In this document: piece by piece, positions 34,901-42,264 of the stretch | How the letters are laid out: each line of letters starts with the position of its first letter | Numbering within the stretch: the first letter of the stretch is position 1 | NCBI GenBank assembly: GCA_022736715.1 | Contig: DZDJ01000006.1 | Span: 1 to 61,944, forward strand | Direction: 5' to 3' | DNA: 61,944 bases | Source of the DNA: Edaphobacter aggregans | GTDB lineage: Bacteria > Acidobacteriota > Terriglobia > Terriglobales > Acidobacteriaceae | Notes under the pieces: generated by a model | Databases searched by the model: none | What the model was told of the DNA's origin: nothing | The model's input: only the letters and a program-made list of their open reading frames with translations | Program-made: the position numbers and the translations under genes

Positions 34901-35926
34901 GACGCTGCCGCTGCCGTCCCCGGCCTGAAGCTGGAAATGCTCTTCAGCCCTGAACACGGCATCGCTGGCGTCAAGGACTCCACCGACATTCATAACTCCA
35001 TCGACACCGCGACCGGCCTACCCGTCATGAGCCTGTACGGAGCCACCGCCGCCGACCGGCATCCTCCGCTCGACGAACTCCGCAAGCTCGACGCCGTCGT
35101 CATCGACCTGCAGGACGCCGGCGTGCGCTACTACACCTATGAAGCCGCCATGGGCTACTTTCTGGAAGCTGCCGCCAAAACCGGCATCCAGATCATCGTG
35201 CTCGACCGGCCCAACATCATCAACGGTGTCGCCGTGCAGGGCCCGGTCTCCGATGCTGGCAAAGAGAGCTACACCGACTACATCCCGATGCCCGTGCGCC
35301 ACGGCATGACGCTCGGCGAACTGGCCCGCTACTTCAACGGAGAAAAGCACCTCCACGCCAACCTCACCGTGGTCCCGGTGCAGGGCTGGCAGCGCAGCCA
35401 ATGGTACGATCAGACCGACCTCTTCTGGGTCGATCCCTCACCCAATCTGCGCAGCGTGAATGAAACCACGCTCTATCCTGCCATCGGCCTGACGGAAACC
35501 ACCAACATCTCCGTGGGCCGCGGCACCGAGTTTCCCTTCGAACACATCGGCGCGCCGTGGATTGACGGAGAAAAGCTGGCCGCGTATCTGAATGCCCGCA
35601 ACATTCCCGGCATCCACTTCACGCCGACCACCTTCACCCCGCGCAAGCCGTATCCCTATGCGGGCAAACTCTGCAGCGGCGTGGAGTTCACCGTAACCGA
35701 CCGTGATCAGTTGAACTCGCCGGAGATGGGCGTCGAGGTGCTTTCAGCCCTGCACAAGCTGTATCCGCAGCAGTTCCACCTGGATGCAGCCAACCGCCTG
35801 CTCAACAGCCAGTCCACGCTGCAGGCGCTGCAAAAGGGCGCTGACCCGCGCAGCATTGCCAAAGGCTGGAACAAGCAGCTCCATGCCTTCCGCCAGCGCC
35901 GGGCAGAGTACCTGCTCTACAAATAA
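31988..35926 (+). CDS. Fusion: sodium/solute symporter + class C serine hydrolase + DUF1343 (NamZ-like)
   Basis: 1312 residues in one uninterrupted frame. Residues about 23-508 are an SSS-family symporter with some 13 helices. Residues 512-536 look like a Sec signal peptide ending TAHA before Gln537. Residues about 555-905 are a beta-lactamase-like serine hydrolase with SLTK (Ser613/Lys616), YSD (701-703, where YxN is usual) and HTG (864-866). Residues about 920-1310 are DUF1343, the exo-beta-N-acetylmuramidase (GH171) family, with the conserved FSPEHG Glu989. In Bacillus subtilis a MurNAc transporter, a serine hydrolase and NamZ are separate neighbouring genes. The first ATG has AAGGAG 13 bases upstream; 32054 is an alternative start nearer the family N-terminus. 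Confidence 0.9.
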   Translation: MGLATGLSTKSFFCLAVFSGHRMDPLDLLLVALYLVGITLFGLRFRQKERSLRSYFLADRSIPWWAIALSIVAAETSTLTIISVPGLAYAGDFGFLQIVFGYLLGRVLVCILFLPKYFQGELFTAYQLIDKRFGARLHKVTALLFLFTRAAAEGVRVFAVSIVIGIAIGTNDILSIAIISVLTLIYTLEGGMAAVIWTDVVQMIIYVAGTLVGLWTLGHHVTGGWSAIHQIAGAAGKFHMMSYALNLTTTYTFWAGLIGGSFLTMASHGTDQLMVQRLLAGRNLREARLALLSSGLVILLQFALFLLAGAGLYVFYLQHPPATAFASADRIFPTFIVEQMPAGISGLLVAAILAAAMSNLSAALNSLGSTSVIDFYLRWRPAAEERERTLVSRASTFLWALVLFALAILSRGGGHVVEVGLSIASVAYGALLGVFLLGTLTRNANENGATLGMITGFALNLFLWRQTAALHWTLAGHSFTLPHVAWTWYVPLGTLVTFCVGYLCSLLLRGTRKPQAAAAAVVLLGTLVALPHTAHAQPRQTPAAQPAAEGPAKPDFHIIDNLMDDAISAHRLPGAVVLIGHNGKVVFEKAYGHRSLVPDVEPMTEDTIFDMASLTKCLATATALMQLHQKGLFSFDDPVSKYLPAFAANGKKNVTIRDLMTHYSGLPPDLDLKQPWSGQEEGIRRAMDSGLYTTPGTTFRYSDINFITLGALVEKLSGQTLDEYALEHIYIPLGMKHTRFLPPITWLPRIAPTEFDGHGRMMRGIVDDPTSRRMGGVAGHAGLFSTAGDVSIYAQALLDRLAGRPSNFPLSQKSLELMTRAEQPSTAQPAGVLHKVYLRGVGWDIDSPFAGARGILFPIGSFGHTGYTGTSLWIDPASDTYIIILANSGHPYEVGAITFLRRAIATATARALDLYTPKQMTLTGIDVLESTNFAALRTAAAQHGGHLRLGLLTNQTGLDHNQRRTVDILAKDAAAAVPGLKLEMLFSPEHGIAGVKDSTDIHNSIDTATGLPVMSLYGATAADRHPPLDELRKLDAVVIDLQDAGVRYYTYEAAMGYFLEAAAKTGIQIIVLDRPNIINGVAVQGPVSDAGKESYTDYIPMPVRHGMTLGELARYFNGEKHLHANLTVVPVQGWQRSQWYDQTDLFWVDPSPNLRSVNETTLYPAIGLTETTNISVGRGTEFPFEHIGAPWIDGEKLAAYLNARNIPGIHFTPTTFTPRKPYPYAGKLCSGVEFTVTDRDQLNSPEMGVEVLSALHKLYPQQFHLDAANRLLNSQSTLQALQKGADPRSIAKGWNKQLHAFRQRRAEYLLYK

Positions 35927-35944
35927 CCTGCCCTCACGCACAAC

Positions 35945-35976
35945 AAAGGGCCGCGGCGAAGTTTGCCGCGGCCTTT
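35945..35976 (+). terminator. Intrinsic terminator after the fusion gene
   Basis: AAAGGGCCGCGGC pairs with GCCGCGGCCTTTT across loop GAAGTTT, followed by TTTTG. Confidence 0.85.
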
Positions 35977-36041
35977 TGTGTGCGTGGTGAGTGTTGTGCG
36001 TGGTGACAGACCCAGTTTTGTTTTATGGGCATTCGGTGGCC

Positions 36042-36106
36042 GAGGGCTTCAGCCTCTGGACGCACGATTACACCTGTTTTGTTAAGGGCATGGCTTCAGC
36101 CATGCC
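36042..36106. repeat. Two small GGCTTCAGCC hairpin repeats
   Basis: GAGGGCTTCAGCCTC is followed about 40 bases later by GGCATGGC-TTCA-GCCATGCC (36087-36106, perfect 8-bp stem). The second, with flanks GTTAA and ACA, resembles the hairpin at 42736-42766, suggesting a dispersed REP-like family. Confidence 0.5.
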
Positions 36107-36194
36107 ACAAATCCCGTTTCCCATTGCGGCCTCTGAGGTAGACCTTGTTCTGCCGGGTGACTTTGTCAGCGGACTTTTTTCTGCTTGATTTTCT

Positions 36195-37256
36195 TTACCA
36201 CCGCAGCAGCACCAGCTCCGCGCAAAATCCCGGCCCCATCGCCGCCAGCAGGCTGTACGTACCCGGTGGCGGACGCCGGTTTCGCCGCACTTCATCCAGC
36301 ACCATCAGCACAGAGGCCGACGACAGGTTCCCCATCCTCTTCAGGCACTCCCAGGAAACCGCCAGCGCATCGTCGCTCAGCCCCAGCGCCTGCGCCGTCG
36401 CCTCCAGCACTTTTGGCCCGCCAGTGTGCATCAGCCAGCAGCCTATGTCGCTGCGCTTAAGTCCCTGCGCCGCCAGAAACGCATCCACATCGCGGCCCAG
36501 GTTGTTGCGCACCACCTCCGGAACCTCCGGCGAAAGTACAATTCGGAATCCCTTTTCACCAATCGCCCATCCCATCACATCGTGCGTGTCCGGGTAAAAA
36601 GCCGACTCCGTCGCCAGCACCTCCGGCCCGCGCAGTTCGTCGGCCATCGGCACCGCACTGCCCGCCATCACCACCGCCGCAGCGCCATCGGCAAACAACC
36701 CGGACGCAATCAGGTTGGCAACGCTCTGGTCTTCGCGCTGCCAGGTGAGCGAGCACAGTTCTACGGAGAGCAACACCGCCACCTGATCTGGAAACGCGCG
36801 CACATAATCCGCCACCCGCGCAATGCCCGCCGCCCCGGCCACACAGCCCAGCCCGAAAACCGGCACCCGCTTGGTGTTGCGCGGCAGTCCCATACGGCCC
36901 ACCAGCCGGGCATCCACCGAGGGGCTGGCCACTCCCGTTACGGAGACAAAGAACAGCGCCCGCACCTGGTCACGCGCCAGCCCAGCCGCGCGCAGGGCCA
37001 CGTCCACCGCCTGTTCCCCCAGTTTTTCCGCTACGGCAATCCACGCATCGTTGGCCTTTCCCCACGTGTCCAGCGCCTTGTACTCTTCCAGCGGCAGCGC
37101 AAAGTAACGGCCCTCCACGCCCGTCCGAAGATGCAGGCGCTCCATTACCGCCGGATTGTCCATGCTCGCCGCCCAGTACTCTTTGAGCGTCTCCACCACC
37201 TGCTGCTGCGAGTAGTAGTACGGGGGAAACGCCGCTGCCGTGCTCACAATACGCAT
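36195..37256 (-). CDS. Type III polyketide synthase (chalcone/stilbene synthase family)
   Basis: 353 residues. The catalytic triad is Cys138 in FGLGCVAGAAG, His277 in WLMHTGGPKV, and Asn310 in RMGNLSSASV. The usual GPG loop near the end (AAMGPGFCAELVLLRW) is intact. Such enzymes condense malonyl-CoA on a starter to give alkylpyrones, alkylresorcinols or tetrahydroxynaphthalene; the product cannot be read. GGAGC lies before the ATG. No tailoring methyltransferase or oxidase is adjacent; the upstream neighbour is the sulfur operon, 168 bases away. Confidence 0.94.
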   Translation of the reverse strand: MRIVSTAAAFPPYYYSQQQVVETLKEYWAASMDNPAVMERLHLRTGVEGRYFALPLEEYKALDTWGKANDAWIAVAEKLGEQAVDVALRAAGLARDQVRALFFVSVTGVASPSVDARLVGRMGLPRNTKRVPVFGLGCVAGAAGIARVADYVRAFPDQVAVLLSVELCSLTWQREDQSVANLIASGLFADGAAAVVMAGSAVPMADELRGPEVLATESAFYPDTHDVMGWAIGEKGFRIVLSPEVPEVVRNNLGRDVDAFLAAQGLKRSDIGCWLMHTGGPKVLEATAQALGLSDDALAVSWECLKRMGNLSSASVLMVLDEVRRNRRPPPGTYSLLAAMGPGFCAELVLLRW

Positions 37257-37424
37257 CGTTCTGCTCCTGCTCCACGCGGAGATGCCTGCCGCCGGACAAA
37301 TCAGCAGGTGCAGTTGACCATACTATGGTCACGCGGCAATGAGACAGCAGAAATTCAGGAAAATAAAAAACCGCGACGCTTTTTTTACCCAGTCAAAGTG
37401 TCCGCGCAGAAACGCACGTCGCGC

Positions 37425-38513
37425 TCAGATGCGGAAGAAATGCTCTGCTGCGTAGACCAGCCCCAGCGTGATGCTGGCAATCGCCACCTCGCCCAGCAGA
37501 CCCACCACCAGCGGACGCATGCCCTGCCGCGTCAGCTCCCGCACATTCGTGCGCAGTCCCACTCCGGCAAAGGCCAGCAGAAAGGCCCAGTGGGAAAGAT
37601 TCGACAAACTGGTCAGTTGCGCAGCGCTGAAGACGTGCAGCGTTGCCAGCACAGAAAGGAACAGCAGACCCAGCACAAACTTGGGAAACTTCTGCCAGAG
37701 AAAGACCGCCTTGTTGCGGACCTCCGGTGCTTGTCCGCGAGCCGACCAGTACACTGCGTAGGCCAGCACCACAAATCCGATGAAAGCATTGCGCGTGCTT
37801 TTGGCCAGCACCGCCATCTTGCCCGCTGCATCGGAATACAACGCCCCCGCAGCCGTGGATTCCGCCGTATTGTCCACCGCAAGCCCCGCCCACAACCCAT
37901 ACGCGCGGTCCGAAAGGTGCAGCGCATGCCCAATCAACGGAAAGGCAAACAGCGAGATTGCCCCCAGCAGCAGAATCGCCGCCATCGCATACGAGACATC
38001 CTCCTCCTCAACATCAATCGCGCCTTTCGCCGCCATAATTGCCGAAACGCCGCAAATGGACGACCCCATCGCCAGCAGCGAAGTCAGCTTCGGATTCAAA
38101 CGGAAGATGCGGCCCAGCAGCGTCATAAAGGCCAGCGAAAATACAATCTCAAAGAAGACCAGCAGCAGGTTGATGCCGCCCAGGTGCCGCAGATCGCCCA
38201 GCAGAAAGCGCGAGCCCAGCAGCACGATTCCGGCCTTCAGCCAAAAATCGTACGTATCCACGCCAGCGCGCAGCCACGCACTCAGCCCGAAAGTATTGGA
38301 GATCAGCAGGCCCAGCAGAATGGCCCACAAAACATATTCAATCGTCGGCAGGCCCAGATGATGTGTATTGCTTAAGTCAATGCCGAACTGTTGCAGCAGT
38401 TTTCCCGCGTAGCCCACGGCAGCCAGCAGCGCAATCCCCGGAATCAGCCGCAGCGCCTTCAGGAACGAGGGCTGCGATCCGGTCTGCCGTGGGACAACTG
38501 TACTTGTGGCCAT
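37425..38513 (-). CDS. YeiH/UPF0324 family putative sulfate exporter
   Basis: 362 residues with about ten membrane helices. The family markers are LRLIPGIALLAAVGYAGKLL at the N-terminus, IVLLGSRFLL in the middle, and the MGSSICGVSAIMAAKGAI motif with the buried Cys. YeiH relatives are linked to sulfate/sulfite or taurine metabolism; direct transport evidence is limited. Its place at the end of the sulfite-reductase operon supports a role in moving an oxidised sulfur anion. Confidence 0.88.
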   Translation of the reverse strand: MATSTVVPRQTGSQPSFLKALRLIPGIALLAAVGYAGKLLQQFGIDLSNTHHLGLPTIEYVLWAILLGLLISNTFGLSAWLRAGVDTYDFWLKAGIVLLGSRFLLGDLRHLGGINLLLVFFEIVFSLAFMTLLGRIFRLNPKLTSLLAMGSSICGVSAIMAAKGAIDVEEEDVSYAMAAILLLGAISLFAFPLIGHALHLSDRAYGLWAGLAVDNTAESTAAGALYSDAAGKMAVLAKSTRNAFIGFVVLAYAVYWSARGQAPEVRNKAVFLWQKFPKFVLGLLFLSVLATLHVFSAAQLTSLSNLSHWAFLLAFAGVGLRTNVRELTRQGMRPLVVGLLGEVAIASITLGLVYAAEHFFRI

Positions 38514-38565
38514 GTCTACGCTTGCCTTGCTTCAACTCTGCTGCCAGAGGCGAGTGGAAAACTGC

Positions 38566-38727
38566 TTACCAGGGGATGTGCTTCAGCGCGCCCAGCCGCA
38601 CCAGCAACGCCAGCGCCAGCGCCAGCGTCACCGCCCAGCCATCGGGCGACAGCGCCGGCCGCTTTGCCTGCGCTTTTTTTTCCATATGGCCCGCTTCACT
38701 TACGGTTTGATTGCCCGTGTTCTTCAT
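38566..38727 (-). CDS. Small membrane protein of 53 residues in the sulfur operon
   Basis: A polar N-terminal half, then one short hydrophobic segment (WAVTLALALALLVRLGAL). AGGAG overlaps the stop of the SUMT gene and is well spaced from the ATG, so it is translationally linked to that gene. No family is recognised. Confidence 0.55.
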   Translation of the reverse strand: MKNTGNQTVSEAGHMEKKAQAKRPALSPDGWAVTLALALALLVRLGALKHIPW

Positions 38728-38731
38728 CCTG

Positions 38732-39550
38732 CTACTCCTGGACCCTGTTTTCTGCGGCCGGAAGCGCCACCGGCTCCGCTTCCAGCATCTGCAATACTGC
38801 CTGTTCCCGCGCCTGCACATGCTCCATCGCGCGCCCAATCAGCAGCAGCACCGGCGCTGGCCCAGGATCCACCTCGCACAAGTGCTGCAAGGTCGTCGCC
38901 GCCACCTGCTGCTCCGGCGTCGCTGCCCGCGAAATCGCCACGCAGGGCATGTCCGCTGCCACGCCGTTCCGCACCAGGTCCGCACGCAGCGAGCTGTAAT
39001 CACGGCCCGGCATATACACCGCCAGCGTCGCATCCTCTGGCAGCGCGCCTGTCCACACCGGCAGTTCCTGCTCTTTCGTCACCGCATGATGCCCGGTAAC
39101 GAAAATCAGCTTGGAAGCCGCACGGCGGTCCGTCAACGAAACCCCCAGCGCTGCTGCCGCTCCAAAAGCCGCCGTAATGCCCGGCACCACCGCAAAGCGA
39201 ATGCCCGCCGCACGCAGTGCCTGCAACTCTTCGCCCGCGCGTCCAAACACCATCGGATCGCCGCTCTTCAGCCGCACCACGCTCAGATTGCGCTGCGCCG
39301 AATCCACCATCAGCTCATGAATGCCTTCTTGCGTAATCCGCTTCCTGCCGCAGCGCTTGCCCACACTGGTCACCAGCGCATGCGGATTGCACTGCGCAAT
39401 CACCGCCTCCGGCACCAGATCGTCATGCAGAATCACATCCGCCGTCGCCAGCAACCGCGCTGCCTTCACCGTCAGCAGCTCCGGATCGCCCGGCCCAGCG
39501 CCAATCAGATAAACCACGCCTTTTTCCGCCTGCGATGCTGTCCTCTTCAT
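38732..39550 (-). CDS. cobA: Uroporphyrinogen-III C-methyltransferase
   Basis: 272 residues. The tetrapyrrole methylase fold has VYLIGAGPGDPELLTVKAARLL at the N-terminus, RLKSGDPMVFGRAGEE, and PGITAAFGAAAALGVSLTDR. It makes precorrin-2 from uroporphyrinogen III with two SAM. The ATG follows GGGAGG and overlaps the sirC stop. Together with sirC it supplies siroheme for the reductase two genes upstream. Confidence 0.96.
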   Translation of the reverse strand: MKRTASQAEKGVVYLIGAGPGDPELLTVKAARLLATADVILHDDLVPEAVIAQCNPHALVTSVGKRCGRKRITQEGIHELMVDSAQRNLSVVRLKSGDPMVFGRAGEELQALRAAGIRFAVVPGITAAFGAAAALGVSLTDRRAASKLIFVTGHHAVTKEQELPVWTGALPEDATLAVYMPGRDYSSLRADLVRNGVAADMPCVAISRAATPEQQVAATTLQHLCEVDPGPAPVLLLIGRAMEHVQAREQAVLQMLEAEPVALPAAENRVQE

Positions 39551-40203
39551 TGGTGCCTCCCTTCGTTTGCGATCTCTGCTGCCTTTGCTTCCTCTGCATG
39601 CCTGCGGGCAAACACCCGCGACGGACAACTCTCCGCGCCACAAGCCTCGCGCTGCGCCAGTTGATGCAGCAGCCACTTGCGTTCTTCGCCGGGTGGCTCC
39701 GCCGCCAGCACTTCCCGCCGCAGGCGGCCCAGTTCCATCAGCCACGCACCCGCATCCAGCGGCAGTTGCGCATTAATCTCCTTGCGCAGCCGCTGCGCCA
39801 GCGCCGGACTTTCGCCTGCCGTGGAAATAGCTATCTGCAAATCGCCACGCCGCACCACCGATGGGAAATAGAAGTCGCAGTACGGCGGATCGTCCACCGC
39901 GTTGCACAGAATCTCCCGCTCCTGCGCTCCGGCAAACACCGCCCGGTTCACCGCTGGAAGATTCGTGCCCGCAACCACCAGAAACATCCCATCCAGATCC
40001 GCATCCGCAAATTCGCGCCGATGCCATTGCACCTCGCCTGCTTCCGCCATCTCCACCACGCCCGGCAGCGCCTCCGGAGCCACCACCGTCACCTGCGCAT
40101 TCGCCTCCACCAGGCTGCGGATCTTCGATTCGGCAATGTTCCCCGCCCCCACCACCAGGCAGGGACGGTTCGTGAGCTTCAGAAAAATCGGAAACAGACT
40201 CAT
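39547..40203 (-). CDS. sirC: Precorrin-2 dehydrogenase/sirohydrochlorin ferrochelatase (Met8/SirC type)
   Basis: 218 residues. The NAD-binding GAGNIAESKIRSL stretch, then VVAPEALP, the conserved Asp in NAVDDPPYCDFYFPSVVRRGDLQIAISTAG, and SPALAQRLRKEI are present. It oxidises precorrin-2 to sirohydrochlorin and, in Met8-like enzymes, inserts Fe. The C-terminal tail of about 60 residues is variable and carries a cysteine pair. It overlaps cobA by four bases. Confidence 0.94.
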   Translation of the reverse strand: MSLFPIFLKLTNRPCLVVGAGNIAESKIRSLVEANAQVTVVAPEALPGVVEMAEAGEVQWHRREFADADLDGMFLVVAGTNLPAVNRAVFAGAQEREILCNAVDDPPYCDFYFPSVVRRGDLQIAISTAGESPALAQRLRKEINAQLPLDAGAWLMELGRLRREVLAAEPPGEERKWLLHQLAQREACGAESCPSRVFARRHAEEAKAAEIANEGRHQ

Positions 40204-40215
40204 CTTCTACGCCTC

Positions 40216-41952
40216 TCAGCCAGCTACCGAGCTGGGTATCGGCCCTTTGGGCAGATCGCGCTCCACAGCCGCCACTGCCTCACCCGCCAGCAACGTGCGC
40301 AGCGTGTCCACCGACTGGCGCGCAAAGTAGCCGCGAATGCTCTCGTCGCTCTGCCGCTCCGCAATGTAGCCGCGCATCAGGCGCTCAATCGCATCCGGCA
40401 CATCCTCCGCCGCTGCGCGATACCCCGTCGGCCGCGCCGTTGCCTGGTGCCTGCCCACGGCGCCACCCACGCAGAAGAAGAAGGCGTCCACCATCTTGCC
40501 GTCCTTCTTGATCTTCTTGCCTTCCAGACCAATGTCCGCAATCCAGTGCTGGCCGCAACTGTTCGGGCAGCCCGTTACGTTGATCTTTACCTGCTGCTCA
40601 AAGCCCGGCAGGCGCTCTTCCAGCTCGCTCACCAGCCACTTGGTAAAGCCCTTGGTCTCAGAGATCGCCAGCTTGCAGAACTCCGTGCCCGTGCACGCAA
40701 TGGCCCCGCGCCAGAAGACCGATCCATCCACCTGCAGATCCAGCTTTTCAATCTCCTGCGCCAGCTCCTGCGCCTTTTCCCTCGGCACGTTGATGATCAG
40801 GATGTTCTGCATCACCGTTGCGCGCAGTTCGCCGGAACCGTACTTCTCCGCCAGGCCCGCCAGCGCATGCAACTGATCGCCCGACAACCGCCCGCGCAGC
40901 ACCGACGCGCCCACATAGCTCAGCCCCGCCTGCTTCTGCGGATGAATCCCCACATGATCGCGGAAAACATCGTCCGGCACCACTTCCGCCGGGGCCGGAT
41001 CGAACTTGTAGCCCAGCTTGGCTTCCAGCGCCTCCAGGAAGCGCTCCGCCGTCCAGCCATGCCGCAGGAAGAGATACTTCAGACGCGCATTCTTGCGGTT
41101 CTCACGCAGCGCATCCTGCTCGCGGAAGATCTCCGTCACCGCCTTCACCACATCGTAGGCCCGCTCCGGCTGGATGAACGCATCCAGGCGCACCGCCAGG
41201 TGCGGCTCCGCCGAAAGCCCGCCGCCCACACGCAGCGAATAGCCCACCTCGCGCTGACCGTTCACCACGCGCTCCACTGCCGTCAGGCCAATGTCATTGA
41301 TCTCCGGATACGAGCACCACTCCGGGCACCCGGTCGCGGAAATCTTGAACTTGCGCGGCAGGTTGTAAAACTCCGGATTCGCCGTCAGCTTCTCCGCAAT
41401 CTCCTTTGCCAGCGGAGACGCGTCAATCAGCTCCTGCCCATGAATACCCGCCAGCGGGCATCCCGTCACGTTGCGCACCACGTCACCGCACGCGCCCTTG
41501 GGCGAAAGCCCGATCGCGCTCAGCGTCTCCACAATCTCCGGCAGCGACTCAATCGTAAGCCAGTGCCACTGGAGGTTCTGCCGCGTCGTGATGTCCACCA
41601 GATTGCGGCCATGCTTCAGCGTCAGGTCGGCAATCGTATGCAGCTGGCTCGAGGTCAAAATGCCATTCGGAATACCGATGCGCATCATGAAGTACTCCGT
41701 CGCCTTGCCCTCGCCGCCCACCCCGCCCACAGCGCCAATGCCATCGCCCTGGGTGTAGATGCCCCACCACTTGAAGTACATATTGGCCCACTCCGGCAAC
41801 ACCGCCTCGCGGCCTTCCCGGGCAAACTGCTGCACTTCCGCCCAGGCCCCCCAGGGGTTCTTTTCAAGCTTCAGGCGCTCGGTCTTCTGGGCCTTGGTTT
41901 CCCTGGCCGCCGGGGTCTTTTGTGTCTCTTCCGCTACAGAGTTCTGGCTCAT
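40216..41952 (-). CDS. Siroheme-dependent sulfite/nitrite reductase
   Basis: 578 residues, duplicated ferredoxin-like and siroheme half-domains. The [4Fe-4S]/siroheme ligands are Cys420, Cys426, Cys462 and Cys466 (CTGTEFC and CPNSC). The CTGTEFCKLA style occurs both in ferredoxin-nitrite reductases and in mycobacterial-type ferredoxin-sulfite reductases. The Cys-rich leader peptide and siroheme genes favour sulfite reduction for cysteine synthesis, but nitrite remains possible. The ATG was chosen because translation from further upstream would cross the terminator. Confidence 0.92.
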   Translation of the reverse strand: MSQNSVAEETQKTPAARETKAQKTERLKLEKNPWGAWAEVQQFAREGREAVLPEWANMYFKWWGIYTQGDGIGAVGGVGGEGKATEYFMMRIGIPNGILTSSQLHTIADLTLKHGRNLVDITTRQNLQWHWLTIESLPEIVETLSAIGLSPKGACGDVVRNVTGCPLAGIHGQELIDASPLAKEIAEKLTANPEFYNLPRKFKISATGCPEWCSYPEINDIGLTAVERVVNGQREVGYSLRVGGGLSAEPHLAVRLDAFIQPERAYDVVKAVTEIFREQDALRENRKNARLKYLFLRHGWTAERFLEALEAKLGYKFDPAPAEVVPDDVFRDHVGIHPQKQAGLSYVGASVLRGRLSGDQLHALAGLAEKYGSGELRATVMQNILIINVPREKAQELAQEIEKLDLQVDGSVFWRGAIACTGTEFCKLAISETKGFTKWLVSELEERLPGFEQQVKINVTGCPNSCGQHWIADIGLEGKKIKKDGKMVDAFFFCVGGAVGRHQATARPTGYRAAAEDVPDAIERLMRGYIAERQSDESIRGYFARQSVDTLRTLLAGEAVAAVERDLPKGPIPSSVAG

Positions 41953-41978
41953 AAATTTAGGGTGTCCTGTTCGAAAAT

Positions 41979-42003
41979 GAAAAAGCCCACGCGGTGCGTG
42001 GGC
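41979..42003 (-). terminator. Attenuator-type terminator upstream of the reductase
   Basis: GCCCACGC-ACC-GCGTGGGC, a perfect 8-bp stem read leftward, followed by TTTTTCATTTT. It sits between the Cys-rich leader peptide and the reductase, 27 bases before the ATG, so it must be bypassed for expression. A GCCCCAC segment 18 bases before the hairpin (plus-strand 42021-42027) could pair with GTGGGC of the 3' arm as an antiterminator (inference). Confidence 0.85.
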
Positions 42004-42056
42004 GCTGTTGCATCCTGATTGTGGGGCTTTGCGGGTCCAGCTTCGAGTGTTTCTCG

Positions 42057-42146
42057 TTAGGACTCTTGGGCAGCACAGATGCGGCAGCGCGTTGCGTCGC
42101 AACAACACATACAACACACCCGCGCTGTCATCTGCGTGAATTTCAT
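42057..42146 (-). CDS. Cysteine-rich leader peptide (29 residues)
   Basis: A short reading frame with a good ribosome-binding site (TTGGAGAG) directly before its ATG. The peptide has seven cysteines in 29 residues, including the block VCCMCCC at 10-16, and further Cys at 21 and 24. It ends 53 bases before a perfect intrinsic terminator and precedes a sulfite/nitrite reductase and siroheme genes. This is the arrangement of a cysteine-responsive attenuator: ribosomes stalled on Cys codons under cysteine shortage would favour read-through. Regulation is inferred; the peptide is otherwise unlikely to have a function. Confidence 0.85.
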   Translation of the reverse strand: MKFTQMTARVCCMCCCDATRCRICAAQES

Positions 42147-42264
42147 GTTCTCTCCAAGAGTACTGTTCCTGGCCACCAGCGTCAAGCCGGAAACGCAAAG
42201 TTCTTCCCGGCAAATCCCCTCAAATTGCTTCCGCATGCATCCCCCGGTCAGGTAAGAGGGCGCG

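Noticed and set aside
35991-36188. A 65-codon rightward frame after the fusion gene
   Set aside because: It crosses two hairpin repeats and has no RBS.
39535-42018. An 827-codon rightward open frame
   Set aside because: Antisense to sirC and the reductase; basic, His/Arg-rich composition typical of shadow frames.
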